A stretch of DNA of 23,274 nucleotides from Ephemerocybe angulata (GCA_013368325.1 JAACJK010000198.1:1-23274); one strand, 5' to 3'; counted from the first letter of the stretch, positions 10,288-22,153 are shown. Translations and numbers: made by a program. Notes: generated by a model not told the origin, from the letters alone.

Positions 10288-11823
10288 ATGAACCACCAGT
10301 ACGATGTCGACAAAGCCAGTGAGTACAATACAGATGGCCGACGATGTCTACTAACCCAAGTGTCCAATCAGCCCGGCTGTTGGGCGACATCGGGAAAGGA
10401 CAGCTGCAGACGATCGCAGACGGCTTCGTGAGCCTGGCGCAGGCAGAGGTCTGTACGCCCCCGCTACGACCGTAGAGGGACACGACTAATATTAAGCCTC
10501 CAGATCGACAAAATGCGCCTGATGGACATCCAGTACCCACCTTCGACTCGTATCATGGACGGGGAGGACGAGGTCGTGTTCAAAGTGCAGGGAGTTATGT
10601 GCGGTAAACTATTACCACCCTTCACGGAGTCGCCGTAAGTCCCTACGCAGCTCTGCAATCCGTCAAGGGCACTGACCCCCAGTACAGTGTATCGTCTCCT
10701 CGGTCTAAAGGCCTATCCAGGATAAGGAACCTCAGACAGCACGTCAAGGTCACTGGATTCGGGTCAAGCGAATATGACGCATACATGGACAAGCTTCAGA
10801 CGGTCCACGACGCCTTCGCCCAGCACGCGCGCGACAGGGAAGTAGACCAGATCGAGTTTATCCCATACGAAGGGCACCAGTCGCTGGAGGTGCATTCGCG
10901 GTACTTCACGGACAGGGCTCTCGTGCCGTACGAGAAGAACCAGGCATTTCTCCCGGGGGTGGACCCCTTCGACGTCCTCCGGAAGCTGCAACCCGACGAA
11001 TTCATCCACGCGGCCGACAACGTCGTGGAGTACTGCGTACGAGCGGTCGCTAACGGGTCTACAACGTGAGTACCGTTCCCTCCGTGAGGAGTACTCTCGC
11101 TGACCGGCACAACCGCAGTTACGGCCCTTGCGAACCCAGCGTATTCAAGGTGGGAGACGTAGTCGAGGTCGCTTTCTCTTGCGTTGGCGTACCCATCAAA
11201 GGGCAACGCATGCGCATCCTCTTGCAGTTGCGTGGTCTGACGCTTCTGGATAATACGATAAGAAAGGTGAGAGGACATTCGTCGGACTGTGTCCAGGGTC
11301 ATTAACATCTACACAGGAGTCCGAACGCACCACGAGGATGACGATGGCACTTGTGGCGTTGAATAGGACACCGCGTCGGAAGAGGTTATATCTCACAGAG
11401 GAGGAGGTGTGTGGAGACGCGCATGGGACGAAGAGAACTCGAAGGAGCGAGGACAGTCGCGAGCGCGTTCCTGCGCCCGTATTCGCACCGGTGACGGAAA
11501 CTGAGGTCGGGAACGAAGAAGGAGAGATCATTGAAGTTGAAGGAAGCGATGGAAGTTCCACGGTAGGAGGAGGCGAAGGCGATGGGGATGGCGCGGCTGA
11601 GGGCGAGGCGGATGGGGAAGGAGAGGGAGGTGGGGATGTAGAAGGCAATGAAGGTGAGGACGACAGTGCAGAGGCTGTAAGTGGAGGGGAGTTGGAGGAG
11701 GGGGAGATGTTACCGGACCTCCCCGACTCCGACGACGAGGACGTGCACGGAGTGGAAGGGGAAGGTGGAGGCGATGACGCAGCTGAGGCAGGGGAGCGCG
11801 GGGATGCGATGAACGTCGACTGA
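10288..11823 (+). CDS. Companion gene 3: six-exon protein with a possible OB-fold-like region and acidic tail, 423 aa
   Basis: The exons are 10288-10318, 10372-10448, 10504-10634, 10688-11065, 11119-11266 and 11317-11823. The five introns are 50-55 nt, GT-AG, most with clear branch points (TACTAAC, CTGAC, ATTAAC). All phases agree and the exons sum to 1,272 nt. The protein starts MNHQYDVDKATRLLGDIGKG. It has a globular region including IEFIPYEGHQSLEVHSRYF, FIHAADNVVEYCVRAV and then VGDVVEVAFSCVGVP with MRILLQLRGLTLLD, which read as alternating beta strands. A basic patch (RTPRRKRL) and a ~110-residue Glu/Gly/Asp-rich tail follow. A beta-rich core with an acidic tail suggests a single-strand DNA-binding type of protein, but that is inference and no catalytic motif is visible. 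It is transcribed divergently from companion gene 2. Confidence 0.82.
11500..11820 (+). repeat. Low-complexity GA-rich tract encoding the acidic Glu/Gly/Asp tail of companion gene 3
   Basis: Repeated GAGGG/GATGGG-type triplets encode runs such as GGGEGDGDGAAEGEADGEGE and end in DLPDSDDEDV and MNVD. The complementary strand gives long Pro/Ser-rich open frames that are artefacts of this composition. The tract may vary in length and is prone to misassembly. Confidence 0.85.
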
Positions 11824-12383
11824 GGAGGGTATAACGGAGGTGACGGAGGACATAGGAATGCGCAGGCGATGCACAAGATACCCGTTTGAACAATATTTGG
11901 AGAGGTACCGAATATGGGTCCTCGACCATCCACTCTTTCCAGTGATTTCTCAGTATAATTACATCAGTCTTATGGACCACTATTTCGAGACGACCCTTAT
12001 ATGGGACATCCACTTTCCACTCCTTTCAGCGACTTCCTACTCTAATTATCTATATCTATGCCTCCATTTGGACCCGTACTACTTCGGGGGTTGTCATGTT
12101 GGGGTTTCACGCTCATTTATTGGTTACGCTACTTAGTACGCTCTCTACTTCGCCGCTTTTGAAGTTGATGTTTCACACTCTTTTTATATACTATATCGGC
12201 ACCACCTTTTTGTTATACCATATCCGTCCCAAATTTACGGTGGTTGCGACGTGGATTACATTCACGCAAGGCTGCAGCGCGATAGGACTAACCTCGAGGA
12301 CGGGAAGAAGAGGATTATGCGCGTGGGGCGGGCTGCACAAGGCTAATAAAGCTAGAGACTATAGTATGTGTAGCTAGGATTAA
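11824..12383. other. AT-richer region after companion gene 3, no gene seen
   Basis: Directly after the stop of companion gene 3 the composition changes to T-rich sequence with many TATAT-like runs (for example near 12180 and 12220). I see only short frames without family signature. It probably holds the 3' untranslated region of gene 3, with AATAAA-like sequence near 12345. Confidence 0.4.
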
Positions 12384-12920
12384 TTAAGGAGATGATGAAG
12401 GAGGGACATTTGAATGCAGGAATACGTACCAACGCATAAAAGGAAGCTGATTAGGAAAGGGGGGAGAAGGTAGGATGCAGGGGAAGAAGGAAGGGAGCGA
12501 GGACCGTTGTAGAAAGGGATGGGACGGGCCGGCTGCGGCAAAGGGAAAATGATGGGCGCGACGCGGAACGGAGGCGGCGAAGCGGAACGGATTTTTGATC
12601 GTTTGATGCACAGGGAGGCTCAAAGGCTTGGCGCGGGGAAATCCACCGTAAGAGTACCCGAGCCAAAATGCCTCGGAACCCCTGTAGATGAGAAGCTCCG
12701 CCACCCCTATGTCCTTTTCCACCATGTCGCAGACTTCGCCCATACGATCTGTCTTCACTACGACTATGTTACCCCACACTGTACGGACGCCGTCCTCGCA
12801 CTTGTAGGACTCGTACAGATCGTTCACCGGCAGGTCTATAGGTCCACGACCCTATCGCGGAACCAAAGAGAGGTGAGAAGCTGAAGGACCATCTAGAGCT
12901 GTGGAGCAGGAGCGCTTACC
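12384..12920 (-). pseudogene. Possible small gene or remnant, terminal exons on the minus strand
   Basis: A minus-strand frame reads NNWAIFTATKA up to a GTAAGC donor at 12919. After a 68-nt GT-AG intron (12852-12919) it continues in phase as GRGPIDLPVNDLYESYKCED, then TVWGNIVVVKTDRMGEVCDM and VAELLIYR. This last part looks protein-like (charged and hydrophobic alternation, no low complexity). The following ~80 residues are Pro/Ser/Phe-rich and may be read-through. I could not establish the upstream exons or a start codon. It could be a captured host-gene fragment, which Helitrons often carry, or a small active gene. Confidence 0.35.
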
Positions 12921-14390
12921 GCCTTAGTGGCCGTAAAAATAGCCCAGTTATTACGCTGAAGGCGAGGGGCACCATGAGGATACCTCCTGATGCAAGACCC
13001 CGCATGCTCGAGGTTCCTGGGTGCTGCAGGCGCTGCATAGGTGGGCGGGTACAGGTATTGCTCGACGTAGAGATCAATGCTCCTTGGCGCTGCCTCGTAC
13101 CCAGGGTGCACAGCAATTGACACGAGGTGGGCCTGAGTACATCGGGCACCGACGACACACCCCTTTACTGTAGAAAACAGCCCTTCCTAATGGCACTATG
13201 AGTACTATGAACCGAGAAAGCGATGATAACACACCTGGTGTGCGGTATCGAATCTGGACGAGATCGCCAGAACATCGCCGTCGGAGAACATGAGTGGCCC
13301 TGAGCAGTCGACCGATCTATACCAAGATGAGTTCGAGGGTTGTTTTCGCTTTTCTTTTGTCTTCCACCGTGAAGGCTAAGTCCGAATGGATCGTGTCACG
13401 ATGCTAGGAGACATGATTTCAAGTTGATGCTGACCGGAACATGAAGCAGACACCGTCGCATGGAATGGGGTGCGGGTGCTGTCGCGCTCTGATTGGAAAA
13501 CCACCTGAGTCCGAATGCGACATGGGCAGCATACCACTGCGCAGAGCGATACTCCCTGTCATATCCACCTACTCGACGTCGCTCCAAACGCGCCCACGGC
13601 GGTCCGAGCGGATCTACAGGACGTTACCGGGAGACGCACCTGGCAGGGTGGGGCGGCATGGTTAGACTGGAAAAAGGTGGAGCGTCAGGACGGGGGACCA
13701 TGCGAGAGCCTGCGAGAGCGTACCGAATAAGCGCCCGAGCTTACCCGTATCCTACGCATAAGCGACCTCCAGATGGTGCAGGCCAGGAGGTTAACTTCGC
13801 AAAGCATGGTGTTGCATGGTCCCCCTTCGCGTAGCCTGACGTGGCGGACGAGCGTCTCTGCTGATTGATAGGTCAGTAAACGGTACCCATATAGACGATG
13901 AGGCCAGATCTTGCCGACGCAGAGAACTTCGCTTACCGATTACTGGCGGTGTGCTCAGTACTACCAGAGCAAGGGATAGTGCCGACACGGAGCACGATAA
14001 GATGATGTCAAGGAGTTGCAATCACAAGACAATGCCAAACAGGTGTTTGCCGGCGCGTCAATCAAAGGACGATGCCAAACAGGGGGTGGGCGCGGCAACC
14101 ACCGGGGCCGTCGACCACACTACCCTTTAATCCGTCCCTATGTCATTCATCGCACGGAGCGCCGTCGGTAGCGACTTATGGGGGAGACAGATGGGCAAAC
14201 CGGTGGATAGATACGGAGGGACAGCCGCTGTGGGATGGTCCAGGTCCCCTGATTCAGAGGAGAGATGAGGAAGTTCATCGTACGTTCTGAGTTATCTGCA
14301 AATGATAAGCGAGCGCCTAACAGACATACTGCGAAGATGGCAGGCGGCGCCCACAGTTGGAGAGCGAAGATGGTCTGTACACATATCCGG
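12921..14390. other. Region 3' of the Rep-helicase gene without a convincing gene
   Basis: Only short overlapping frames occur here. Some GT-AG pairs with CTGAC can be found on the minus strand (for example about 13870-13945 and 13665-13740), so remnants of a spliced gene are possible, but I could not build a frame with an ATG. On the minus strand this lies downstream of the Rep-helicase stop, where a Helitron 3' hairpin and CTRR end would be expected. I found no clear one. Confidence 0.4.
14019..14083. repeat. Short imperfect direct repeat, 40-nt spacing
   Basis: Two 25-nt segments (14019-14043 and 14059-14083) share CAATCA at the start and ATGCCAAACAGG at the end, with about three mismatches. 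They lie in the non-coding region downstream of the Rep-helicase stop. Their role is unknown. Confidence 0.55.
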
Positions 14391-15260
14391 TTAGTCTCTA
14401 ATATATACAGCCAAAGATGCCACATTTCCCCCCATTACAGAGAGAGAGCGGAGCTGACTGGTAGTCCTTAAAGTAAACTCGTACTCCAGCTTACCCTCAT
14501 TGACCATACCGTCGTAGGCGTACACCCGCATATCATGGTCCACAACTCTCGAAGCGAAGTGATTTCCACCCCAGTACACCACGCCCGCTAACCTGTACCT
14601 GCAATCAGACAGTTCCATCAAGCTATTAACAATTAAGCGCTTCTTCACTGTTGCGAGCGGTAGGTTGGGCAACTCGACGCACATGAGGGATGGATACTCG
14701 TGTTCAATCATGAGGTCTCCCGCACACTCATCACACTGACCTGACACACGCTCTAAGGAGGCCAAATACCTTGCCACTGACTCGTCTCTAGTAAGGGTTG
14801 TCCTCATTACGGTATACCGTCCGATCCCCTCGAACATGAACCCGGGGATCCGCCGATGACAACCGAAACAGAGGCGGTGGGTCGTGTTGGAAGGATCGGT
14901 CGGTGGAGGCACACCGTTAACAGCTCGGGTGAGAGAGTAGAGGTCAGCACCAAGTTGCCCCTTCGGAAACCCTACAGGGTCCATCTCCCACAAGATGGTC
15001 CGAAGGCGCAGTCTGCAACTGTCTAGAGGCAGGTCATCAGCGTGCGCTGCAGCGAAAAGGTCGAAGGCATACGGGAGGATCTGACTGTCACCACAAATCG
15101 ACCTAAGGAAAGTGCTATCCCGGCCATACCAAATGTACCGCAAAATGGTGAAGTACGAGTCGTACGCACAGCTCCAGTTCACATCATCCCATTTCCAGCT
15201 ATGTACCCAGCCCGGTTCGTGTGCGATAGGTTGAACCACGCGAGCGGAAGCACCTGGTAC
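14391..15260 (-). other. C-terminal cysteine-protease-like domain of the Rep-helicase
   Basis: The last ~280 residues follow the helicase and its basic linker. They contain NWSCAYDSYFTIL with a candidate nucleophile Cys (codon 15168-15170), two CxxC pairs (CFGC near 14860 and CDEC near 14725), GGNHFASRV with a candidate His (codon 14559-14561) and YAYDG with a candidate acidic residue near 14510. This Cys...CxxC...CxxC...His...Asp order resembles ubiquitin-specific or SUMO-specific (USP/C98-like) peptidases. Other Helitrons are known to carry C-terminal protease domains of the OTU type. The exact family is my inference from motif order. The domain could act in self-processing or in removing ubiquitin-like modifiers. 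Confidence 0.6.
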
Positions 15261-18200
15261 AACTAACCTCTGCACCTTAGAAGGTCGAACATCCTCGCAC
15301 AGACTCTGTTCCGCCTTTCGTTTACTCGATTGTAAGCCGATCGTTTCTGCGACATGAACCATTTTTCGGAACTTCGACTGACGTTCCTCAACACCAGACA
15401 GATCGCCTGCCTTCCTCTTTCGAGAAGCGATATCAGCTTTTGTCGCGGCCTGCATTCTCTGCCAAGCTTTGTACGAAAGTATAGTGGAGGCACGAAGACG
15501 CTGCACCACAGCAGGGGGGAGAGTGCCCTCGAACCTCCCTTTCGTGATCTCGTCCAGTGTATCTATGACCCTATACTCCTGACGCAGGTAGCCAGATATG
15601 CCCCCGGTGAGTTTAGATTCTTTAAAGTCTCTCAATATAATGGTGGATGCTGCGCTTGTGCCCCTCGAAAGAGCGGTGTACATAGCCTGATGGTTACGAG
15701 AGCGCAAAAGATCGACGACGTTCACCTCGCGTGTTTTACCCTGCGAGGCATAGTCGGTCATAGCGAAATTTAGGAGCACAGGTACCTGCTGGCGGGAGAT
15801 GTGGATGCCGGCGTCGTTGGGGAGAACGGCGCGAAGCGCTGTGGACATTCGGGTGAGTGGAACGACATTCTCTTCTAGATGTGGGAGCTTTATGTTGTCC
15901 TTCGGATTAACTAGTTTAACAAACAGTACTTCGAGGGCGAAGCGGCCGGGAAAACCTGGGATCTCCTGGCTAGTCCAACCTTTGACCACCGCTTCCTGCC
16001 CCTTGGTAATACCAAGCTCCGTCGCGTCATTATTACGGATCATAACAGGCATACCAATACATAATGGTAGACATGCGGGTATGTGTTCGCTGGTATAGGG
16101 AGGGGATCTCCACAAGGCCTCTTGCACCGCCGGAGTAAGTCTTATCTTTGGTTCGTTAGTGTCTCTCGCGGGCTTCTGCCTAACCCGCCCCTTTCCTCTT
16201 CCCTGCCTATCTACAGAGTAGAACATGTGCAGCGGGCGGTTATTCTCGCGTGCAAATCGAATGGCATTCATAGCGTTGATTTGATCTTTATGCGTATTCC
16301 AGGCGGTGATTACTGAAACATCGCACCACATGGGATCACCGAGATTGAGAGCAGGGTTATTGCTCGGATTCGAGACCGAAGGAACTCTAAATCCGCTTCG
16401 GTACAGTCTTTATATCGCATGTGCTCTAAACAGGTTCGCAGTGAGTCCTCAGCTGCATCTGAAGTGTTCGTCTGCCTCATGTTCTGGCGGAGCACGACGA
16501 CCGTGACAAATAGATTCCACAACAAGAGACCCAGCGTGTTTTCCTGGTCTGTCTGACTCTGCCTAGGTCGCTGTACCTTCGATACTTCTCCGCTGTAAAG
16601 CGATAGACCTCTAGCGGGAGGGAGTTGTGCGAAGTCTCCAGCTACGATGATGCTGAGGCCGCCAAAAGGCATGTCTTCTAGGGTTGTGACATCTTTTAGG
16701 CGTTTATCTATAAGATAGAGGTCCTGGCAGGACACCATAGAAATTTCGTCCATGAAAATGTAGTCGACGCCTCTCATTCGGAGGCGAGCTTCGTCAAGAG
16801 CTCGACCCCCGCGAGGAGCATATGCACGTCGGTCGCCTGTAGCGACACCCAGATACGAGTGATAGGTAGAGCCGCGAACGACGGATGCCGCGGCACCGGT
16901 TGGGGCTGTCACAGCCATACGGTTCGCCTCAGATCGGATGGTGAACCAGTACCTGAGGGAGTCTATCACCCGCGTCTTGCCCGTCCCCCCCATTCCACCT
17001 ATGTACATCAACAATGGGGCGGGGGACACAGATATAGAGTGTCTTGCAACGATTGAGAACGCTCTCCGCTGTTCCTCATTGAGCGAGTACTTGGTGACTG
17101 CTTCTGTTAGTTGTGCCTGCACGTCAGCGTCCGCGAGTTCGAACTCCGACAAGAAATAGGCGCCGGGCAAAACACGAGCATCGTTTACGACCTTGACGCC
17201 ATCGTACGCAGGGTCCTTCGAACCCACATCGTCGTCGTGAGCCAGTATGTGCCCTTTCGCATTCACCAACCTCGAATCTAACACCTCTTTTCGCGCCGCT
17301 GAAACCACAGATTTCCACTTATTCGGTCCCATCATGCGGTCTGGCGCGAAGGAATCCTCTGTCGAGCGGGTCTGGGAGGACACGCTGTCGACCGTCCACC
17401 CGGCTGACTGCATGACAGCCTCTACCTCTTTCATTTGATCTAACTTTTTCTGGGACCACACACCAATACCGCTCTCCTCCAACAGAACCGCATCGAGGAC
17501 GTCTGCCACGTCGGCGTCATCAGGACACTCCTCCTCTTCGTCCTCAGTATCTAAATCAGCATCCTTATCGTACTGAGCGGCGACCTGGAGCTTCAGCTGT
17601 GCGTGGTAGTCATCACGAGCATCGTAGCATTCATGTCGGATGTTCATGTTGCTGATTATCTGAAGGTGCCTATCTGAAAACGAATACCTATCGAACGCTG
17701 CATCCCAACTTTCGCATGACGACTTCAAATCGAGCGGAGACCTCCAGGGTACGAAGAGAGTGAGTATAGTGCAACAATAGTACTCGCGATCGTCTCCATC
17801 GGGTCTCGGTAGATAAGCCCCGAGGAAGTTGGGGACGACAGTCTGCATCCTTCGGACATCGTAAGCAATGCGATGGGACTTGAATAGAGGATGCCCTCTC
17901 TGATAGCATAAGAGCGTCTTCGACGGATTTTTAACACCCACCACTGACTTACGGACGCTACACTGGATCCAGTCATACAAACATACCGCGGTAAGCTCTT
18001 CGGGTCTCATCATGTAGTCGTCGACACTTGACCGACTCAAAATCCTTCCGTAGGTCCGTTTGATCGCCACAGAGTCCTCTTCGTCCTCGTCGCCGCCGTC
18101 GTCGAAGCAGGGCTCAACGTCTTCCATTTCATGGTCAATGTCGTCTCCCACCGGAACGGGGAAGGAGTTGTCCACGGCGCCGTCGTTGGAGCGAGGATTT

Positions 18201-21200
18201 TCCGCTCTGGAGGCTTCCTCTGCGGCGGCCCACTCGTTCTGTACATACACCACGTAAGTTCGCCAGTATAACTTCTCGAAGGAGTGACTGGAGTAATGAT
18301 CCGGGTGACCAAGCAGATACATAGCGGCCATAGGACCGCCTATCTCGATTTTCGATGTCAGAGAATTTGCCATTTTCATTATAAGTTGCCGGGCTGCATC
18401 GTTCTCGGATTTACTTTCTACCCACACGTCTGGATTTCGTTCGAAGACATCGTATATGGAGGAAAATATTTGGTAGGTCTTCAGACCCATCTTACAGATA
18501 TAGTCTGCAATATACCCAGCGGTCGCTTTAACAGCTGTACCTGAGGACAGCGAAGAACAGTCGGTGTTACATCCGAAACAGTACACCATGACATCGTTGA
18601 CAGTGTTGATGTTGGGCTCATTCTTCATGAGGTGAATATGTCCCTCTTTGTCTACGACGGTGACCTTGGAGATCTTCCTGGGAAACCTCGCGGTGCACAC
18701 TTTCTCCTTATTCAGACAGCCTTTCCCAACGATGAGCTGCTTGTCGACCCCCATGACCTTCACGTTTCGCTTAACGAAGCAGGAATGCACGTTGGATCGG
18801 TACAGTATATGGTCCACGGTCTCCCGGTAATGGTCCAACCATTTGTCGACCTCCGAACATTCCTCACAGGTGCAGGAGTCGGCCACTGCAGGACAAGTCG
18901 TAAGCGGAGGAGGGACAGGGAGCTTCTGGATTGGGTCTTCGATGACAGGTGCGTCATGTCCACTCGGATACTTAGAGTCGTCGATTAACGGCTCGACGAG
19001 AAGATCGATCTCCTCTGAGTCATCCGCGTCAGGTGCGACCTCAACATTGACATCCGACTTAGGGGCAGGCTGGCGCTTAGTAGAGAACTTGGCGCTCATA
19101 TCCTCCAAAGATCCGGTGAAGAAGTCGCCAGTGTGGCTTCCTTCGAGATAGGATATGAGCTCGCTCACGAACTCGCTATCCTTAGCCATCAACCGATCCC
19201 TTACCTGTTGAGGACTCAGAGCACAGACTATCCATACCAGCATATGCAAATGTAAGGTCATGCGCCCCTGCTGCTCTACAGTGCCGTAATAGGCTGCTGT
19301 ATGACCGAATATACCGGCTCTACCTTCCGGGTCTCCCCATCTGAGAAGATGCTTAATGAGCAGAAGGACCATGAAGTGGAAGAAGCGCGCCCCGGCCACG
19401 GGGTTTTGGGCGACGAGTCGGGCTCTCTCCATGTACTCTCTCAGCTCAGGGTTAAATTCTACTTTTTTATCCGCCCAATATATACATATGGGGTGCTTAT
19501 TATCTGCAGGTGACAATGTGATGAACCACGATGGTGCACCTCTGTTCGCAATGAGTGACCAAACCTCGCTTCTCATATTCTTCTTCCCAGCGAGAGAACC
19601 GTGGACGCTACTCCCAACGTGATCTATCTGGTCCATTATAGAAAAGCATAGCTTCTCCTCTTCCGTCTCTGGGATGACCCGCTCGCCTTCTTGCAGTCTC
19701 GTAGCGATGTCCTTGATGACTACCGGGTTAATCTTGTGTACTCTTGAAGCGATGGACGCGAAGTTACTGCGCCTAGTTAAGACAATACTACCGTTTTTAC
19801 TTTCCTTAATCTGCTCATCGTTGAACGCGACGATAATGAAGCGGGTTTCCGTCTGGAACCTCTTGTCATGGTACATGAGCATCCATTTCTTCTGAGTCGT
19901 CTCGGACATCCTGCCATGCAGTCTCGCAGTACCCAACCCCCCCGAGCCGTAGGGAAACAACCAGGGGTAGATCTGTGGATATAGTTGAGGATTGTTATAC
20001 TTCGATTCGGGAGTGTCCGAATGGCCAACAGCCAAGACGGTACTATCCCCCGTTCGTAAATGCCTAGTTGCTGCGGCCCTTCGGGCGTCAAGAGACATGC
20101 TATCAAGACGGCTCCCGATCAGGCCATTCACGGTGAATGGGCAAGGTCCGCTGGTGGTTCCATCGTCTTCAAAGGTGTCATGAACACTCGTCGTCGACGC
20201 GACTACATTCGTGCCGTCCTCCAACGCTCTGACAACTACTTTGACGACGGATCCGCGCTCAGGATAGGTGCCTAGGGTCTCGTAGTCAATCAGTAAATCG
20301 GCATAGTCGGCGTGGTTCAGCTTGAGCCATTCAAGAGCATTCTTGACATTGTTACGGCGCACCAGCATCGGGGACCTGACGATCTCATCCTCTTCAGGTG
20401 GGTTGACCCCAGTGAAGATGAAGGCCAATACCTCGTCTACCTCACTCCGAGGAGGAGGCAGCTGGTGATAAATTTTCATTGTAGGACACGCAAATGAAAT
20501 CGCGTTAGCAATCATCTTTGAGTGCGCCGGTCGACCGGGGGCAGACGAGACACGAACGACGCAGCGGTTAGTTCGAATTCGGGCAACCAAGACCTGCTCA
20601 GCGTAGGTAAGATCGGCCAGGATACTAGGTACAGGGCCTACCCATAGTCCATTCGCAAGCGCATTATGGGGTCGTCGGCCGTTGTTGAGTGCGTCGACAC
20701 AAACAGGACATATCGCGGTTAGAGATTTATCTAGAATGGGCCCAGATTCATATTCAATTGGATCCTTCGAGCTATGGCGCTCGCGTCTGGCTAGACCGGG
20801 CTCCACTAAGGGGTCGAGCGAACACGCTAACGACTCGAGAGGCGTAAGCTCAGTCAGGAGGGTCAACTGCCCACATGACGCGCATCCAGACTCTTCAAAA
20901 TGTTCGGGTCGCAAGTCCTCACAGAAGTCACGAACAATAGACAGTCTATCGGCGTTGGTCAACGGAGGCGGGGGATATTTAAACACCCTTTCATCTTCTT
21001 CTGGCACCAGGACCACAGTATGGGGTTCAACGTCAGCAGCCCTGGGTTTCTGCGCAGCCTTTGGCTTGATAACGGGGACGAACACGGCATGATAGGACGG
21101 GCAGTCTACGCACACGTGTTTTCCAAGCTCCAGTATTCCCCCAGCCTTTGAGGTACGTACAGGAAACTCCACACCGTGGAGACTAGCCAGGCAGACCACA

Positions 21201-21885
21201 GTGCCGTTAGTACCTTTCTTGGCTAGCGTCATCCAAGGAACGTCGTGACACACGAAAGAGTCCCCCAGGATGGTCGTCCCTGTTCTAGTACCAGCATCTT
21301 CGACGACATCCAGTGCCAACAGTCGAGCTCCGGACGCGTACGTTGGCTGAACATCGGAAGGTATATTCGCGAACTTTAGGATCTCGTCGAGAGTGAAGCT
21401 CTTAATGCTTCTGATAGCGTCGTTAATATACTCTGGTCGGGGAATGGGCTGACCCGCCCGAGACGACGAGCAAGTGAAAATGGACGTGTGGGGTTCACAA
21501 CCACCACAGACATGCTCGCGCAAGACGGAGACAATGGATTCCCTGGATTGACCTCGCTGCGGTTTGAGCCCGTGGACTTTGGCGACAGACTTGAGCTCGG
21601 TCAAGTTGAGGTGGGGAAGAAGGAGTTCTAAGGGGACATCCAGCTCAAACGCACCGTCATGAGAGCCGAGTATATTCCCGATCGATCCACGAGGGCATAT
21701 CTGACGAGTTCGTATGTTCCAGACACGTAGGCGGGACCGTCAAGGTCATTCTGCACCAGAAAGGGCCCAAGCTCTGCCCAGGTAAACTTTCTCTGCACAT
21801 GTGCGCCGCCTCCGTAGAGGGAGGCGGCACCAGAATCACGGGTAACGGGTAACGCATCGTCAGGGCGAGTTGTGTCGATATGCAT
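14391..21885 (-). CDS. Helitron Rep-helicase (HUH Rep + PIF1-like helicase + C-terminal protease-like domain), ~2,500 aa, two apparent frameshifts
   Basis: This is the rolling-circle transposase of a Helitron: it would nick and join DNA through the Rep domain and unwind it with a 5'-3' helicase. Going from N to C terminus I see a SAP-like segment (~21640-21540), several Cys pairs, a DUF6570-like region (CPVC to YPERG, ~20710-20250), Rep motif FITLSPAD (~19530), HUH motif LHLHM (~19250) and the two-tyrosine motif YIADYICK (~18500). The PIF1-like helicase follows, with Walker A GGMGGTGKT (~16985), FMDEIS, GDFAQLPP and a late YTALSRG motif (~15670). After KRK-rich segments (~15400, ~15310) comes a protease-like domain. 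The gene is intronless. The first in-frame ATG is at 21885, although the frame is open further upstream without an ATG. Frame breaks lie near 21690 (absent from the left copy) and near 16355-16370 (only one copy available). Both are probably sequencing errors. Confidence 0.93.
21805..21828. other. Strong 9-bp GC hairpin near the 5' end of the Rep-helicase coding region (right copy)
   Basis: This is the second occurrence of the hairpin at 4487-4510, with an identical stem and loop. Confidence 0.8.
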
Positions 21886-22153
21886 TTCAGAGGATAAGTA
21901 GGGTATATACAACCGTTGAGGATGTATGGTAGGAGAGACGTGGCTGTCGAAGAGAAGGGTACATAGTCAGGAGAACGGTCCCATTACGTGTAATCACAAG
22001 TCGAAGCCTTCACGTGATAACATATACAAAAAAACGTTTAATCTCTGTACATTGCCACAGGTGATAGAAAGCTATGATATACAGGACAGTGCGGGTTGAC
22101 GATATAGTATCAGGGCACGACTGGATAGGCTACTGAGGTAAAGATTCACGATA
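21886..22153. promoter_or_regulatory. Upstream region of the Rep-helicase gene (right copy)
   Basis: This is the same spacer as 4568-4837, with the E-box CACGTG and the TATA-like element (22021-22027) preserved. It differs by single-base indels near 21951 and 22141 and by one A/C change in an A-rich run near 22029. Confidence 0.45.

Noticed and set aside
11196..12013. Long Pro/Ser-rich minus-strand frames opposite companion gene 3
   Set aside because: They are the antisense of the GA-rich acidic tail. The plus-strand model has five phase-consistent introns.
12519..12884. Plus-strand frame of 121 residues
   Set aside because: It lies antisense to the more protein-like minus-strand exon, and its sequence is Arg/Gly-rich without recognisable features.
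13791..14021. Minus-strand frame with a hydrophobic, signal-peptide-like start
   Set aside because: It begins at TTG with a stop just upstream and no ATG. An intron-like GT-AG segment interrupts it, and I could not assemble a coherent gene.
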